From positions 1 to 64,000 of the forward strand of contig JAFXQX010000033.1 in assembly GCA_017526745.1 (NCBI GenBank): 64,000 nucleotides of DNA. Reading direction: 5' to 3'. The stretch comes from Lachnospiraceae bacterium (lineage in GTDB: Bacteria; Bacillota; Clostridia; Lachnospirales; Lachnospiraceae). The position numbers and the translations under genes are program-made. Below, in pieces: positions 8,914-18,016 of the stretch. Below the pieces are notes generated by a model. That model was not told where the DNA came from. It ran no database searches and saw only the letters and a program-made list of their open reading frames with translations. Numbering within the stretch: position 1 is the stretch's first letter; each line of letters starts with the position of its first letter.

Positions 8914-9860
8914 AATGCCTCCGTAATAAACATAAGGACCGCTGCTCTTTTTATATCCATTGCCTCAACGGGCCTTGTATCATCGCCTATAAAGGGCTTT
9001 GTCACGATCTTTCCCCCATAGGATGCATCTCCGAGAAGCCGGATACCAAGCGCGCCTGCCGCAGTGCTCTCCGTCTGGCAGGCGTTGGGGCTTTTCTGTG
9101 ACCTTCTGTCCCTGCGCCAAACGGAAAATGCCCGTCTTCCGTTGTAATCTGTGCAAAAGAGCCCCAGAATATATGATCCTGCTATCATAAGAATTGCCGC
9201 AAGCCGCGACGGGAGAAGGTTTAAGGCATCATCCGCCCTTGCAGCCGCCTTTCCGAAGTACTCATAACGCTCGCTCCTGTACCCGATCATCGAATCCATG
9301 GTATTAACCGCTTTATAGCACATTCCGAGGGCGGGGCCGCCGAGAGCTGTATATAACAGCGGCGCGATCACACCGTCCGACGTGTTCTCCGCCACAGTCT
9401 CGACCGCAGCACGTATTACGGCATCTTTATCAAGAGATGCCGTGTCCCTGCCGACTATCATGGAAAGGCAGTATCTGGCCCCCTTAATGTCATCCGCAGC
9501 TATCCTCTCGTAAACCTTATATGCCTCATCCTTAAGGTTTTTCGCCGCAAGGATATAAAAGGTCATGACTGCCTCGACAGCTACAAATACGGCTTTTCCG
9601 GCATAATATGCTCCGAAAAGTGCAGCCAGGAAGGTAATAGCAGTCACAAGGACCGTTATTACGGTAAGGATGACTCCCCGGGCAAAATTTTCCTCATCAC
9701 TGTCCCTCTCCTCCTTATAAAGCCTCTTTTCAAGGCCCGATATAAGCGCACCGACAGCTCTTACGGGATGCGGGAGTGATGGCGGATCACCGATCAGAAG
9801 ATCGAGCAATACACCCGTCAGTAATCCTGTCGTATGTAATATCAGTAATTGTTTCATCAT
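8865..9860 (-). CDS. cbiB: Adenosylcobinamide-phosphate synthase CbiB
   Basis: A 331-residue integral membrane protein that attaches (R)-1-aminopropan-2-yl phosphate or aminopropanol to adenosylcobyric acid. The family motif GDPPSLPHPVRAVG lies near the N-terminus, and AENTSDGVIAPLLY and KAVNTMDSMIGY are typical. Hydrophobic segments occur at both ends and in the middle. It overlaps cobD by 49 nt and cobC by up to 74 nt; a shorter start is possible for the latter junction. Confidence 0.93.
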   Translation of the reverse strand: MMKQLLILHTTGLLTGVLLDLLIGDPPSLPHPVRAVGALISGLEKRLYKEERDSDEENFARGVILTVITVLVTAITFLAALFGAYYAGKAVFVAVEAVMTFYILAAKNLKDEAYKVYERIAADDIKGARYCLSMIVGRDTASLDKDAVIRAAVETVAENTSDGVIAPLLYTALGGPALGMCYKAVNTMDSMIGYRSERYEYFGKAAARADDALNLLPSRLAAILMIAGSYILGLFCTDYNGRRAFSVWRRDRRSQKSPNACQTESTAAGALGIRLLGDASYGGKIVTKPFIGDDTRPVEAMDIKRAAVLMFITEALCTAAILLAALILIFR

Positions 9861-10422
9861 CTGCCGTTAAATACAGTGCATAGCCGTCAAGGTTCGGGAT
9901 CAGGTAATCGTGGTATCTTCCGCCGCAAAGACCGCTCATTATCGCCATTATGCATCCGCCGTGGCATACGATCGCGATCTTTTCGGCATCATTTGCCCGT
10001 CTGAGAATGTTATGTAAACTCGTCATGGTCCTTCGGCGAAAATCATCTATGCTCTCTCCGTTAGGAAAGGTGAGGGTCCCGTCGGATTCGATCCACTGCC
10101 GGTATCTGGGATCATCAGAAAGCTCCCGGGCAGATTTTCCCTCAAAATCACCGAAATCGATCTCGGTAAGCGTATCTTCGATGATGACCGGGCGGTCATA
10201 GTATATAAGGGCCGCCGTATTTTTTGCCCGTTTAAGGGGTCCGGAAAATACGACAGATCCTTCCGTCAGTCTTCTTATGCCGTCCCTTTTTTCTTCGATC
10301 ATGCGGATACCGTCAGATGACAGGTCCTCATCGATCCCCCGGCCCATATACTTTCCAAGTGCATTAAAAGCGGTTATCCCGTGCCGGATAAGATATATTG
10401 TCTTTCCTGATTTTCCCTGCAT
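9787..10422 (-). CDS. cobC: Alpha-ribazole phosphatase CobC (histidine phosphatase)
   Basis: A 211-residue histidine phosphatase with the catalytic motif LIRHG near the N-terminus and a second catalytic histidine in IVCHGG. In a cobalamin operon it most likely dephosphorylates alpha-ribazole phosphate or adenosylcobalamin phosphate. The ATG at 10422 shares its A with the TAA stop of cobS (TAATG), and an AGGAG precedes it. An in-frame start further upstream at 10467 is less likely because it lies well inside cobS. Confidence 0.87.
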   Translation of the reverse strand: MQGKSGKTIYLIRHGITAFNALGKYMGRGIDEDLSSDGIRMIEEKRDGIRRLTEGSVVFSGPLKRAKNTAALIYYDRPVIIEDTLTEIDFGDFEGKSARELSDDPRYRQWIESDGTLTFPNGESIDDFRRRTMTSLHNILRRANDAEKIAIVCHGGCIMAIMSGLCGGRYHDYLIPNLDGYALYLTADDETITDITYDRITDGCIARSSDR

Positions 10423-11213
10423 TATGTAAACCACTCCTGTGCGAGTACCGATACCGCAAATGCACATATGGCAAATACCGTACTTACCGTGATGTAATAT
10501 CCTGCGGTATCACCCGTGACTCCGCCAAAATTCTTTGCAACCATCCGTTTGTAGATGAATGTATATATTGCAAAGGAGAGCATTATCACTCCGGTATTTA
10601 TCACATCGATATATACCATGAACGAAAGAGCGGCGATAAGCGTGATCATAAGAAAGACTATTGGGGCACTTCCCTCATCTTCCGCCTCTTTTACGAGCAG
10701 GCCGTCGTCTTTTGCCTTCTTCATGACGAGCGATGTAAGGGCTCCCATGGTGCGCGAGAGCACAAATATGCCGCAGACGAGCACGAAGAGCGGTTTTGCT
10801 TCCCTGGTCTCTATGTTCAGTATGAGAAGCAGGCCCGCAAAAGCAAACAGTCCGGCCATTGCAAGCCTTATAACCGCAAAAGACCCGATATGAGGGTCCT
10901 TAAGTATCGCAAGCTTCTCCTCTTTGGACCGGTATGAAGAGACTGCGTCGCAAACGTCCATAAAACCGTCCAGATGAAAGCCTCCTGTTATAACAAGCGG
11001 GACCAGGAGCGATATCGCGGCCTTTGCGGGGATCAGTACCGGAAAATACGACAAGAGCCTCATAAGGGCAAACATTACGACCGCAATGACAGCCCCTACT
11101 ATGGGAAGGAACATGATACATCCCTTAATATCCTCTTCTTTTGCCTCAAAGCGCGGCACCGGTATCTTTGAGTAAAGCGAAAATGCCGCCAGAAACTTCC
11201 TGATAGTCTTCAT
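10422..11213 (-). CDS. cobS: Adenosylcobinamide-GDP ribazoletransferase CobS
   Basis: A 263-residue polytopic membrane protein that joins adenosylcobinamide-GDP to alpha-ribazole, the last assembly step. The family signature GGFHLDGFMDVCDA is followed by LKDPHIGSF. The ATG at 11213 follows GAGGAG and begins the usual FLAAFSLYSKIPVP start; an in-frame ATG at 11279 adds a charged, unlikely extension. Upstream lies a 10-nt tandem repeat that fills the gap to cobU. Confidence 0.92.
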   Translation of the reverse strand: MKTIRKFLAAFSLYSKIPVPRFEAKEEDIKGCIMFLPIVGAVIAVVMFALMRLLSYFPVLIPAKAAISLLVPLVITGGFHLDGFMDVCDAVSSYRSKEEKLAILKDPHIGSFAVIRLAMAGLFAFAGLLLILNIETREAKPLFVLVCGIFVLSRTMGALTSLVMKKAKDDGLLVKEAEDEGSAPIVFLMITLIAALSFMVYIDVINTGVIMLSFAIYTFIYKRMVAKNFGGVTGDTAGYYITVSTVFAICAFAVSVLAQEWFT

Positions 11214-11290
11214 GATATCGTGATCTCCTCTGTTTTCCTCTGTCCTGACCTCTTTTATCTCCTGTTTCATATGTTCCATATCAGTAAATA

Positions 11291-11360
11291 TTAATCCATA
11301 TTAATCAATAATGATCCTTATTGATCCATATTTATCCTCATTAATACTCATTAATCCTCA
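11291..11360. repeat. Seven tandem imperfect 10-nt repeats
   Basis: Seven consecutive decamers of the type TTAATCCATA / TTAATCCTCA fill the gap between cobU and cobS and run into the cobU stop codon. They differ at a few positions each but keep an exact 10-nt period. On the minus strand they read as repeated GGATTAATA-like units. No hairpin or ORF is evident. The 10-nt period matches about one helical turn. Confidence 0.7.
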
Positions 11361-11942
11361 CGGAACCGGATCCATGTCCTTCATATCATAAACGATATCA
11401 GCCACTTTACAAAGCCTTGTATTGATCATGTCCAGGACCGTTTTATACATGGCGGTTTCCTCATCATCGCCGGGGGCGGCCTCATACTGCCCGGATACAA
11501 CTATGAGGTGTGCCACCTTCCCGGCCAGATCGACCATTTTTCGTACGATGACATCTGCCAGATACTCTTTGTCCTGTGCCGGGTATTCTTTGCATGCTTC
11601 CGTATCCCTGCCGGAACGTCTGTAAAAATCACCCTCTTCCAGGGATAGTCCGCCAAACAGCAGATTTGCCGTAAGGTTTGTTACACATTCAAGCACTGCA
11701 ACGCTTGTGTCCGGATCATCCATCTGATCCGCTGCGCCTTCAATGTCCGTTGCGATCTCAAGCGTCACAAATCCCTTTCCTTTGCGCTGCCTGCGGTGTC
11801 TTTTTATCCTGGCGATGCCGTCCTCATCACAGACAACCATTGTCGCTATATAATATCTATTCTTAAGCCCTGTTTTGACTGCAAGATCTTCGGCAAAAAG
11901 CGATTTCCCGCTGTCGGGCTTTCCGATAACGAGTGTTATCAT
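11358..11942 (-). CDS. cobU: Adenosylcobinamide kinase / adenosylcobinamide-phosphate guanylyltransferase CobU
   Basis: A 194-residue bifunctional enzyme that phosphorylates adenosylcobinamide and then transfers GMP from GTP. The N-terminal P-loop is GKPDSGKS, and the guanylylated histidine is expected in RIKRHRRQR. The YYIATM segment after the P-loop is typical. The ATG overlaps the TGA of cobT by 4 nt. It is separated from cobS by the decamer array. Confidence 0.93.
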   Translation of the reverse strand: MITLVIGKPDSGKSLFAEDLAVKTGLKNRYYIATMVVCDEDGIARIKRHRRQRKGKGFVTLEIATDIEGAADQMDDPDTSVAVLECVTNLTANLLFGGLSLEEGDFYRRSGRDTEACKEYPAQDKEYLADVIVRKMVDLAGKVAHLIVVSGQYEAAPGDDEETAMYKTVLDMINTRLCKVADIVYDMKDMDPVP

Positions 11943-13015
11943 TTATCGAACCTCTCATATGGTATTATACCCGCATCGCCGAAACTCTCCAACCCATTGT
12001 ATACACGCAAAACCATGTCCAGGAGCGGGAAGAGCATCACTGCACCGGTCCCTTCACCAATTGAAAGATCTGCATTGATAACAGGTGTGATTCCAAGTAT
12101 CCCATGTACCATTCCGGTTATCTTCTCGCGGCCGGAATGTGAAGCGAGCATGGCTTTTTCGCACCCCGGATAGATAAGGCTTGCGGCAAGTGCGGCAACG
12201 GCACTTATCGCACCGTCGATCACAACGGGGATACGGCAGTCGCTGCAGCCCTTAAATACCCCGACAAGGCCTGCTATGTCAAGACCCCCGAGGGATGAAA
12301 GCGCCAAAAATGCATTCTCCGGGCCGGTAACGGGATAGCCGGAAACCTGACGCCCGCTGCGCATAAGGCCGGACTGATGGCGCTCCAGTGCTGTTTCTAT
12401 GACCCCTATCTTACGTGCCAGGCCGACATCGGACAGTCCCGCACCTCTTCCTGTCACATCGGAAGGAGAGGCTCCGGTTAGGGCGCAAAAAAGTGCCGCA
12501 GATGTAGTGGTATTTCCGATGCCCATCTCACCGGTCGCAACAATCCGGATGCCATCGTCAAGACATCTGCGTGCGATCTCTTCTCCTGCGCGTATCGCAC
12601 GGCGGCACTCATCTTCCGACATCGCTCTCTCATTTACGATATCCCTCGTGCCGCGCATGACTTTCATATCAATAAGGCCCGGTACCGGGTGGTCACTGTC
12701 GATCCCTATATCTACCGGCATAAGGGAGATATCCGTCCCCTGCGTCATCAGACCTACCGAGCTTTTATCTTTTGCCATAAGGGCTGCCACTTTTGCGGTG
12801 ACGGATCTGTCTGTCTGTGAGATGCCGCGAGCTGTCACTCCGTTATCGGCTATCATGATAACAAGCGCCTTTTTTGATATGTCAGGCTCGGGCGTACCCA
12901 AAACGGCACCGATCCGGCATATCATGTCCTCAAAAGAGCCGAATCCGTCTATCGGTTTGGCAAGTGCGTCAAAGCGGGCCTTTATGACAGTTTCCACATC
13001 ATCTCTTCCCATCAT
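11939..13015 (-). CDS. cobT: Nicotinate-nucleotide-dimethylbenzimidazole phosphoribosyltransferase CobT
   Basis: A 358-residue enzyme that activates the lower-ligand base to its alpha-ribotide phosphate. MIADNGVTARGIS, GEMGIGNTTTSAAL and SIGEGTGAVM (with the expected catalytic Glu) are family hallmarks, and the length is normal. It overlaps cobU and the btuD-cobQ gene by 4 nt each. No dedicated lower-ligand synthesis gene (bzaA-F or bluB) is seen in the window. Confidence 0.94.
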   Translation of the reverse strand: MMGRDDVETVIKARFDALAKPIDGFGSFEDMICRIGAVLGTPEPDISKKALVIMIADNGVTARGISQTDRSVTAKVAALMAKDKSSVGLMTQGTDISLMPVDIGIDSDHPVPGLIDMKVMRGTRDIVNERAMSEDECRRAIRAGEEIARRCLDDGIRIVATGEMGIGNTTTSAALFCALTGASPSDVTGRGAGLSDVGLARKIGVIETALERHQSGLMRSGRQVSGYPVTGPENAFLALSSLGGLDIAGLVGVFKGCSDCRIPVVIDGAISAVAALAASLIYPGCEKAMLASHSGREKITGMVHGILGITPVINADLSIGEGTGAVMLFPLLDMVLRVYNGLESFGDAGIIPYERFDK

Positions 13016-15342
13016 ACGTCTGTACCGTTTTTGCTGCTTATCTTCATTATCTTACATATGGCATCCATATCAAGGCTTTCTTCAAGGACATCTGCCAGAT
13101 GCTCATACTGTTTTTCCTTGTATTCCCGCCTTCCGGTAATGCCGCCTAGATCGATATCTTTTGCTGCCATGTCTGAAAGGATGCGTATTATACCCGAAGA
13201 AATGCCCCTTTCATCAAACAGTCCGTGGACATACGTTCCGTAGATATTGCCGCTGCAGTATCCGCTGCCGTCCGAGGTGAACTCGGAAAGAGGGGCAAGA
13301 CATTCGGTCGTCCCCATATGGATCTCATATCCCGTGATCTTCTCCCCGGTAAGGGAAGATAATGCACCGGATGCCGAGGAGACGGTCCCTTCAAACTGCC
13401 TGCGGACCTTTTGGGCCGTAATGACGGTAGATACGGGAAGAAGGCCAAGGCCTGAGGTCTTGCCGCCGCCTTCGCACCCTTCCGGGTCGCTTATTGACAT
13501 ACCCAGCATCTGGTAGCCTCCGCAGATGCCTATAACGATGCCCGATCCGGACGCAAATGACCTTAGTGCATCAGCCATGCCGGACTCTTCGAGCCAGTTC
13601 ATGTCGCTTATCGTGTTCTTGGTCCCGGGTATGACCACAAGATCGCATCCGGCAAGGCCTTTTCGATCGTCAATATATCTGACCGAGACATCATCCGCCT
13701 GGGAGAATACGTCAAGATCAGTGAAATTGGCGATATGGGGAAGCTTTACGACAGCTATGTCTATTGTCCCACGCTTGCTGTCATGCAGTTTTTCCGACAG
13801 TGAGTCCTCGTCATCTATGTCAAGCTTCATATATGGAACGACACCAAGGACCAGTATCCCCGTCTTTTGCTCAAGCAGCTTTATTCCGGGCTCAAGAAGG
13901 GCTCTGTCTCCCCTGAACATGTTGATCACGAGGCCCTTTATCCTGGCTCTTTCAGATGGCTCGAGCAGCTCGAGCGTTCCCACAAGCTGCGCAAATACGC
14001 CGCCACGGTCGATATCGCCGACAAGGATGACCGGAGAGTCCGTCATCCTGGCAAGTCCCATGTTCACAATGTCATTTTCCTTAAGATTGATCTCGGCGAT
14101 AGATCCCGCACCCTCGATGACCACCGCATCGGATGAGTCGTAAGCCTTCCGGAAAGCTTCATCTATAACGGGGATAAGGTCCTTTTTATATTGAAAGTAC
14201 TCTTTTGCATTCATGTTGCCGGCCGGAATGCCGTTTACTATGACCTGCGAGCCCTTATCGGTCACGGGTTTTAACAGGACGGGATTCATGAAGACCTTCG
14301 GATCCCTGTTGCAGCACTCTGCCTGGACAACCTGGGCCCGCCCCATCTCAAGGCCTTCGGCGGTCACATATGAATTGTTCGCCATATTCTGCGATTTGAA
14401 CGGGGATACCTTATATCCGCGGCGTGTCAGCACCCTGCAGAGTCCGGCGGCTATCACGCTCTTTCCGACATTCGACATGGTACCTGCTACCATAATGACG
14501 CCGGGACAGTATTCCGGATCATCCCGGTGCTGCCCGTCATCCGGAAGAGGCTTTTTACCGGAGAGCTTATGACCCGCTTCCTTCTCATCGATCCAGGGCC
14601 TTGCTCCAAGAAGAGAGACATCGGTATCCTCAAGCTTATAAAGACTCCTTATGAAGCCTTCCTCAAATACCTCACGGGGTGTTCCGATCCTTCGGATCTT
14701 CCCGTCGGACATTGCTATAACGGTATCGGACAGCTTCATGGCTGTCTCCGGCTCATGGACCGACATCAGTATCCCTATACCGTTTGATACGGCAAGTTCC
14801 CTTATCCTCGAGAGTATATCGATCCTGTATCGTATATCAAGAAATGAGGTCGGCTCGTCAAGGACCATGATCTTCGGCTCCTGGCAGATCGCACGGGCCA
14901 GCATCACGCGCTGCCTCTGCCCGTCGCTGATGTTGGCAAACGGCTTCATCTCAATACTTTTTGTATCCGTCGCGCAAAGCGCCTCCTCAACCTTTTGACG
15001 GTCGGTATCCGACAGACGGCCGAAAATACCCGTATATGCGTACCTTCCGCTTTCTATCACTTCCCGGCATGTCATAAGTTCAGGGGAAACCTTTACGGTT
15101 GAGACCATGGAAAGGTTTCTTGCCACGTCCTTACGGGGCATTTCATCCCTGTTTTTGCCATCGATAAAGACAACGCCAGCGCGCTTTGCAAGAGAGCCCG
15201 TCACGGTCTTAAGGAGGGTTGATTTTCCGCTCCCGTTGGGGCCTATAACGGTGACTATCCTGCCCGGCGCCACCGTAAACGATATGTTCTTTACAAGATT
15301 GCTGTCATAGCCGATCGACAGATCTTTCGTCTCAAGACTCAT
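13012..15342 (-). CDS. btuD-cobQ: BtuD-type ABC ATPase fused to cobyric acid synthase CobQ
   Basis: A single 776-residue reading frame. Residues 1 to about 250 are a complete FecE/BtuD-type ABC ATPase: Walker A GPNGSGKST at 34-42, the signature region ISDGQRQRV near 138, Walker B IMVLDEPTS, and an H-loop in MSVHEP. A hydrophilic linker (about 250-279) leads to full-length CobQ/CbiP: P-loop AGTMSNVGKS near 287, FKSQNMANNSYV, glutaminase nucleophile in GICGGYQMLG, and GTYVHGLF. CobQ amidates the b, d, e and g side chains of adenosylcobyrinate diamide. The ATPase should energise the adjacent BtuC. The start overlaps btuC by 4 nt. No stop or frameshift separates the halves. Confidence 0.9.
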   Translation of the reverse strand: MSLETKDLSIGYDSNLVKNISFTVAPGRIVTVIGPNGSGKSTLLKTVTGSLAKRAGVVFIDGKNRDEMPRKDVARNLSMVSTVKVSPELMTCREVIESGRYAYTGIFGRLSDTDRQKVEEALCATDTKSIEMKPFANISDGQRQRVMLARAICQEPKIMVLDEPTSFLDIRYRIDILSRIRELAVSNGIGILMSVHEPETAMKLSDTVIAMSDGKIRRIGTPREVFEEGFIRSLYKLEDTDVSLLGARPWIDEKEAGHKLSGKKPLPDDGQHRDDPEYCPGVIMVAGTMSNVGKSVIAAGLCRVLTRRGYKVSPFKSQNMANNSYVTAEGLEMGRAQVVQAECCNRDPKVFMNPVLLKPVTDKGSQVIVNGIPAGNMNAKEYFQYKKDLIPVIDEAFRKAYDSSDAVVIEGAGSIAEINLKENDIVNMGLARMTDSPVILVGDIDRGGVFAQLVGTLELLEPSERARIKGLVINMFRGDRALLEPGIKLLEQKTGILVLGVVPYMKLDIDDEDSLSEKLHDSKRGTIDIAVVKLPHIANFTDLDVFSQADDVSVRYIDDRKGLAGCDLVVIPGTKNTISDMNWLEESGMADALRSFASGSGIVIGICGGYQMLGMSISDPEGCEGGGKTSGLGLLPVSTVITAQKVRRQFEGTVSSASGALSSLTGEKITGYEIHMGTTECLAPLSEFTSDGSGYCSGNIYGTYVHGLFDERGISSGIIRILSDMAAKDIDLGGITGRREYKEKQYEHLADVLEESLDMDAICKIMKISSKNGTDV

Positions 15343-16355
15343 AACGTTTTGGAAGAACTCCTTCTTCGTCTTATCATGACCGCTATCACTACCGGAACAA
15401 GAAACACCGCAGTCACGGAACTTACCGATACTTCGGTCGGTGCAAACACAGTCCTTGCCATACCGTCACAGGCAAGCGTGACCAAAGCCCCCGTGATAAA
15501 GCAGCCCGGTATCATGACCGCCGGCGAGCTTGTCTTTGCCATGCCCTTGAACAGATGCGGGACTGCGATCCCGACAAAGGATATCGGTCCCGCAAATGCG
15601 GTGACCGTAGCGGCAAGCAGGCTTGATATGAGTATCAGGGAAACCCTGAGGAAAGTTATGTTAACCCCCGAGGATCTTGCATAATCCTCACCAAGTCTTA
15701 ATGCCCCTATCGGTTTAACAAGAAATGCCGCCAGAACAAAGCATATCCCAACGATAACGCCCATTATTAAAACGTCGGCCGAATTCATTCCGGAAAAACT
15801 TCCCATCGACCAGTTGTGAAGGTTTGCAATGTTCGCATCGTCGGCAAAAGTCACAACGAGGTCGGTTACGGCCGAGCATATATATCCGGTCATTATCCCG
15901 CATACCACGAGTATCCCCGTGTTTTTGACACGAAGGGACATAAGCAGAACAAATCCCATAGCGATCATGGCTCCGCAAAAGGCAGCACCCACGAGAAAGA
16001 ACGACCCGGGCTTTCCGCCTTTTGAGATATAGAAGATGAGGGCAAGCGCAACCGTAAGCTTTGCACCCGACGATATCCCCAGGACAAAAGGGCCGACGAT
16101 CGGATTGTCAAAAAATGTCTGGAGCATGTATCCGGAAAGAGCCAGGGCTCCCCCGAGGATAACGGCGGCACAGATTCTGGGGATCCTGATGCCAAATACA
16201 ACTGCAGAGGCGACCTCATCGGCATTACTGCCAAAAAGGATCGAAAAAAGGTCACCGGCATTTACTGCCACCGTACCCGTTATCAGGTTTATAAATGCCG
16301 CTGCAATAAGTGCTGCCACAAGGACTGCGAAAGCGGCTGTTATTCTCCTGTTCAT
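15339..16355 (-). CDS. btuC: FecCD-family corrinoid ABC permease BtuC
   Basis: A 338-residue membrane permease of the vitamin B12/siderophore FecCD family with about ten hydrophobic segments. IRIPRICAAVILGGALALSG, FVGIAVPHLFK and GEDYARSSGVN are typical. It sits between the binding lipoprotein and the ATPase, with 4-nt overlaps on both sides. Its place in a cobalamin-riboswitch operon makes cobalamin or cobinamide the likely substrate; a cobalt or heme substrate cannot be excluded. Confidence 0.9.
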   Translation of the reverse strand: MNRRITAAFAVLVAALIAAAFINLITGTVAVNAGDLFSILFGSNADEVASAVVFGIRIPRICAAVILGGALALSGYMLQTFFDNPIVGPFVLGISSGAKLTVALALIFYISKGGKPGSFFLVGAAFCGAMIAMGFVLLMSLRVKNTGILVVCGIMTGYICSAVTDLVVTFADDANIANLHNWSMGSFSGMNSADVLIMGVIVGICFVLAAFLVKPIGALRLGEDYARSSGVNITFLRVSLILISSLLAATVTAFAGPISFVGIAVPHLFKGMAKTSSPAVMIPGCFITGALVTLACDGMARTVFAPTEVSVSSVTAVFLVPVVIAVMIRRRRSSSKTL

Positions 16356-18016
16356 AGTTTCCTGAATATGCCTCCGCCGTCACCTGATCCTCTTATGATC
16401 CCCGACAGTGACGTGATAAACTCTGTCATCTTCGTTGTTTTCTGGAAAAATCCCTCATCAAGGCAGTAAACATTCCCTTCCCTTACCGCACGGAACTGCA
16501 AAAACAGCGGATTGGTGTGGGTAAGATCATCGGTTGACAGGATACTGCCCTCGATCGTTGAATTATATATGATGATGTCGGCATCCTTCGCTTTGGCAAA
16601 AAAGTCCTCCATCTGCATGTTAACGGTACCCATGCCGGAGCTTTCAAAGCTTTTGTCATCAGCCGGGACGTAGCGTCCGCCCGCCATTTCGATCATTTTG
16701 GTGATGTAGTCTCCGGGAGATCTTACGACCACGGTATTATTCGCATTTACCGAGAAGAATGCCACACTTTTCCCGGTTTTTGCACTCAGCGCTTCAAGTG
16801 CGGATACCTGACCGGCAAAATACTCTTCTGCCTCATCTTCTTTTGAAAAGAGCACTCCGTACAGCTTGATCCACTCAAGTCTTGCCAGAGGATCGCTTTC
16901 GTAGCTGGATGTTTCGACTATGACCGGGATGCCGAGCTCCTCGAGCTTTTCCTTCACCTCGGGATCATGGTATATCATCGTGTTCTCGACCGCAAGATCG
17001 CAGCCGTCGGAAAGAAGCAGCTCATAATCGGGCGCCCTGTATTTTCCGGCATAGACCATCCGACCCGAATCCAGATACTCCTTTGCTTCCCCAATATACC
17101 ATTTATCCACCGGAAGCGGCGAAAATCGCACATGATCCATGGCTCCTATCTGCCTGACAAGATCCATGGCGGAAGTGGAGACAAGATATGTCTTGCCGGG
17201 CGGGCAGCCAATAACCGTGATATCTTCATCAAGACCTTCGGGGGGAGCCGCTCCTTTGGGCACGAGCAGGTAGTCGCCGACCCCGTAGATCCTGATAAGA
17301 CTGTATCTGCCGTAACTGATCACGTCGAATCCCTGTGCATATGACAGCTCCAGCTTCCCATCGGGCTTCATACCGGCGATGACCCTGTCCGGGCCATCCC
17401 CCCTTACGCCAAACGCTTCCTTCGCAGTCAATCTGTCCGCATCGGCATCCGAATCTTCCGCATCATCACCGCCCTGATCCGGCGAATCCCCCTTCCAGAT
17501 GATGCGGTATTCGATCTCATGGGGCGTGCTCATGGCAAGTGTATCGCCGATAAGATCAAGAGGCTCGTCAAAGCTTTCCACCGGCACTGTAAATGTCGAG
17601 TTCTCACCCGGTGTCTCATTCTCGTATTTTTGTCCTCCGACTATGACATAGTCGTATTTACTGCTGGAGAATACGAGCTTTGCGTATGATTTTCCCTCCC
17701 GGGTCGTAACCTCGACCGGAGAGATCACATGGGCTTTTCCGGATCCGCCTTCAAATGTTATGTCAACCAGTCTCGTCTCTGCGGCATTTTGATCCGAAGC
17801 CGCATGGTCCGAGTATCCGTCCTTCGCAGATGCAGTCGCAGACACAGAATCACTCCCGGACGCAGATGTAGCCGCTGACGCAGAAGCACTCCCGGACGCA
17901 GAAGTAACCCCCTGCGGTGCGCAGGAGGTTACAAACAACAATATCAGTATGGCAAATATGCCGGAAAGCCCGGCCTTTTCTTTACTTCGGTGCTTTGACC
18001 GAAACCTTGTGGTCAT
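16352..18016 (-). CDS. BtuF-like substrate-binding lipoprotein with extra N-terminal beta domain
   Basis: A 554-residue lipoprotein with a lipobox ending in VTSC (Cys about 32), then a Ser/Ala/Gly-rich repetitive tether of about 40 residues. A beta-rich domain follows (SGKAHVISPVEVTTREGKSY to STPHEIEYRI) that resembles iron-transport-associated, NEAT-like sandwiches. An acidic linker leads to a TroA/BtuF-type periplasmic-binding domain (FDVISYGRYSLIRIYG onward). The ATG at 18016 is preferred because GGG lies 8 nt before it; a GTG at 18025 is also in frame. The gene overlaps cbiK by 35 nt. The double-domain layout suggests capture of a tetrapyrrole or metal ligand at the surface before transfer to BtuC. 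Confidence 0.8.
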   Translation of the reverse strand: MTTRFRSKHRSKEKAGLSGIFAILILLFVTSCAPQGVTSASGSASASAATSASGSDSVSATASAKDGYSDHAASDQNAAETRLVDITFEGGSGKAHVISPVEVTTREGKSYAKLVFSSSKYDYVIVGGQKYENETPGENSTFTVPVESFDEPLDLIGDTLAMSTPHEIEYRIIWKGDSPDQGGDDAEDSDADADRLTAKEAFGVRGDGPDRVIAGMKPDGKLELSYAQGFDVISYGRYSLIRIYGVGDYLLVPKGAAPPEGLDEDITVIGCPPGKTYLVSTSAMDLVRQIGAMDHVRFSPLPVDKWYIGEAKEYLDSGRMVYAGKYRAPDYELLLSDGCDLAVENTMIYHDPEVKEKLEELGIPVIVETSSYESDPLARLEWIKLYGVLFSKEDEAEEYFAGQVSALEALSAKTGKSVAFFSVNANNTVVVRSPGDYITKMIEMAGGRYVPADDKSFESSGMGTVNMQMEDFFAKAKDADIIIYNSTIEGSILSTDDLTHTNPLFLQFRAVREGNVYCLDEGFFQKTTKMTEFITSLSGIIRGSGDGGGIFRKL

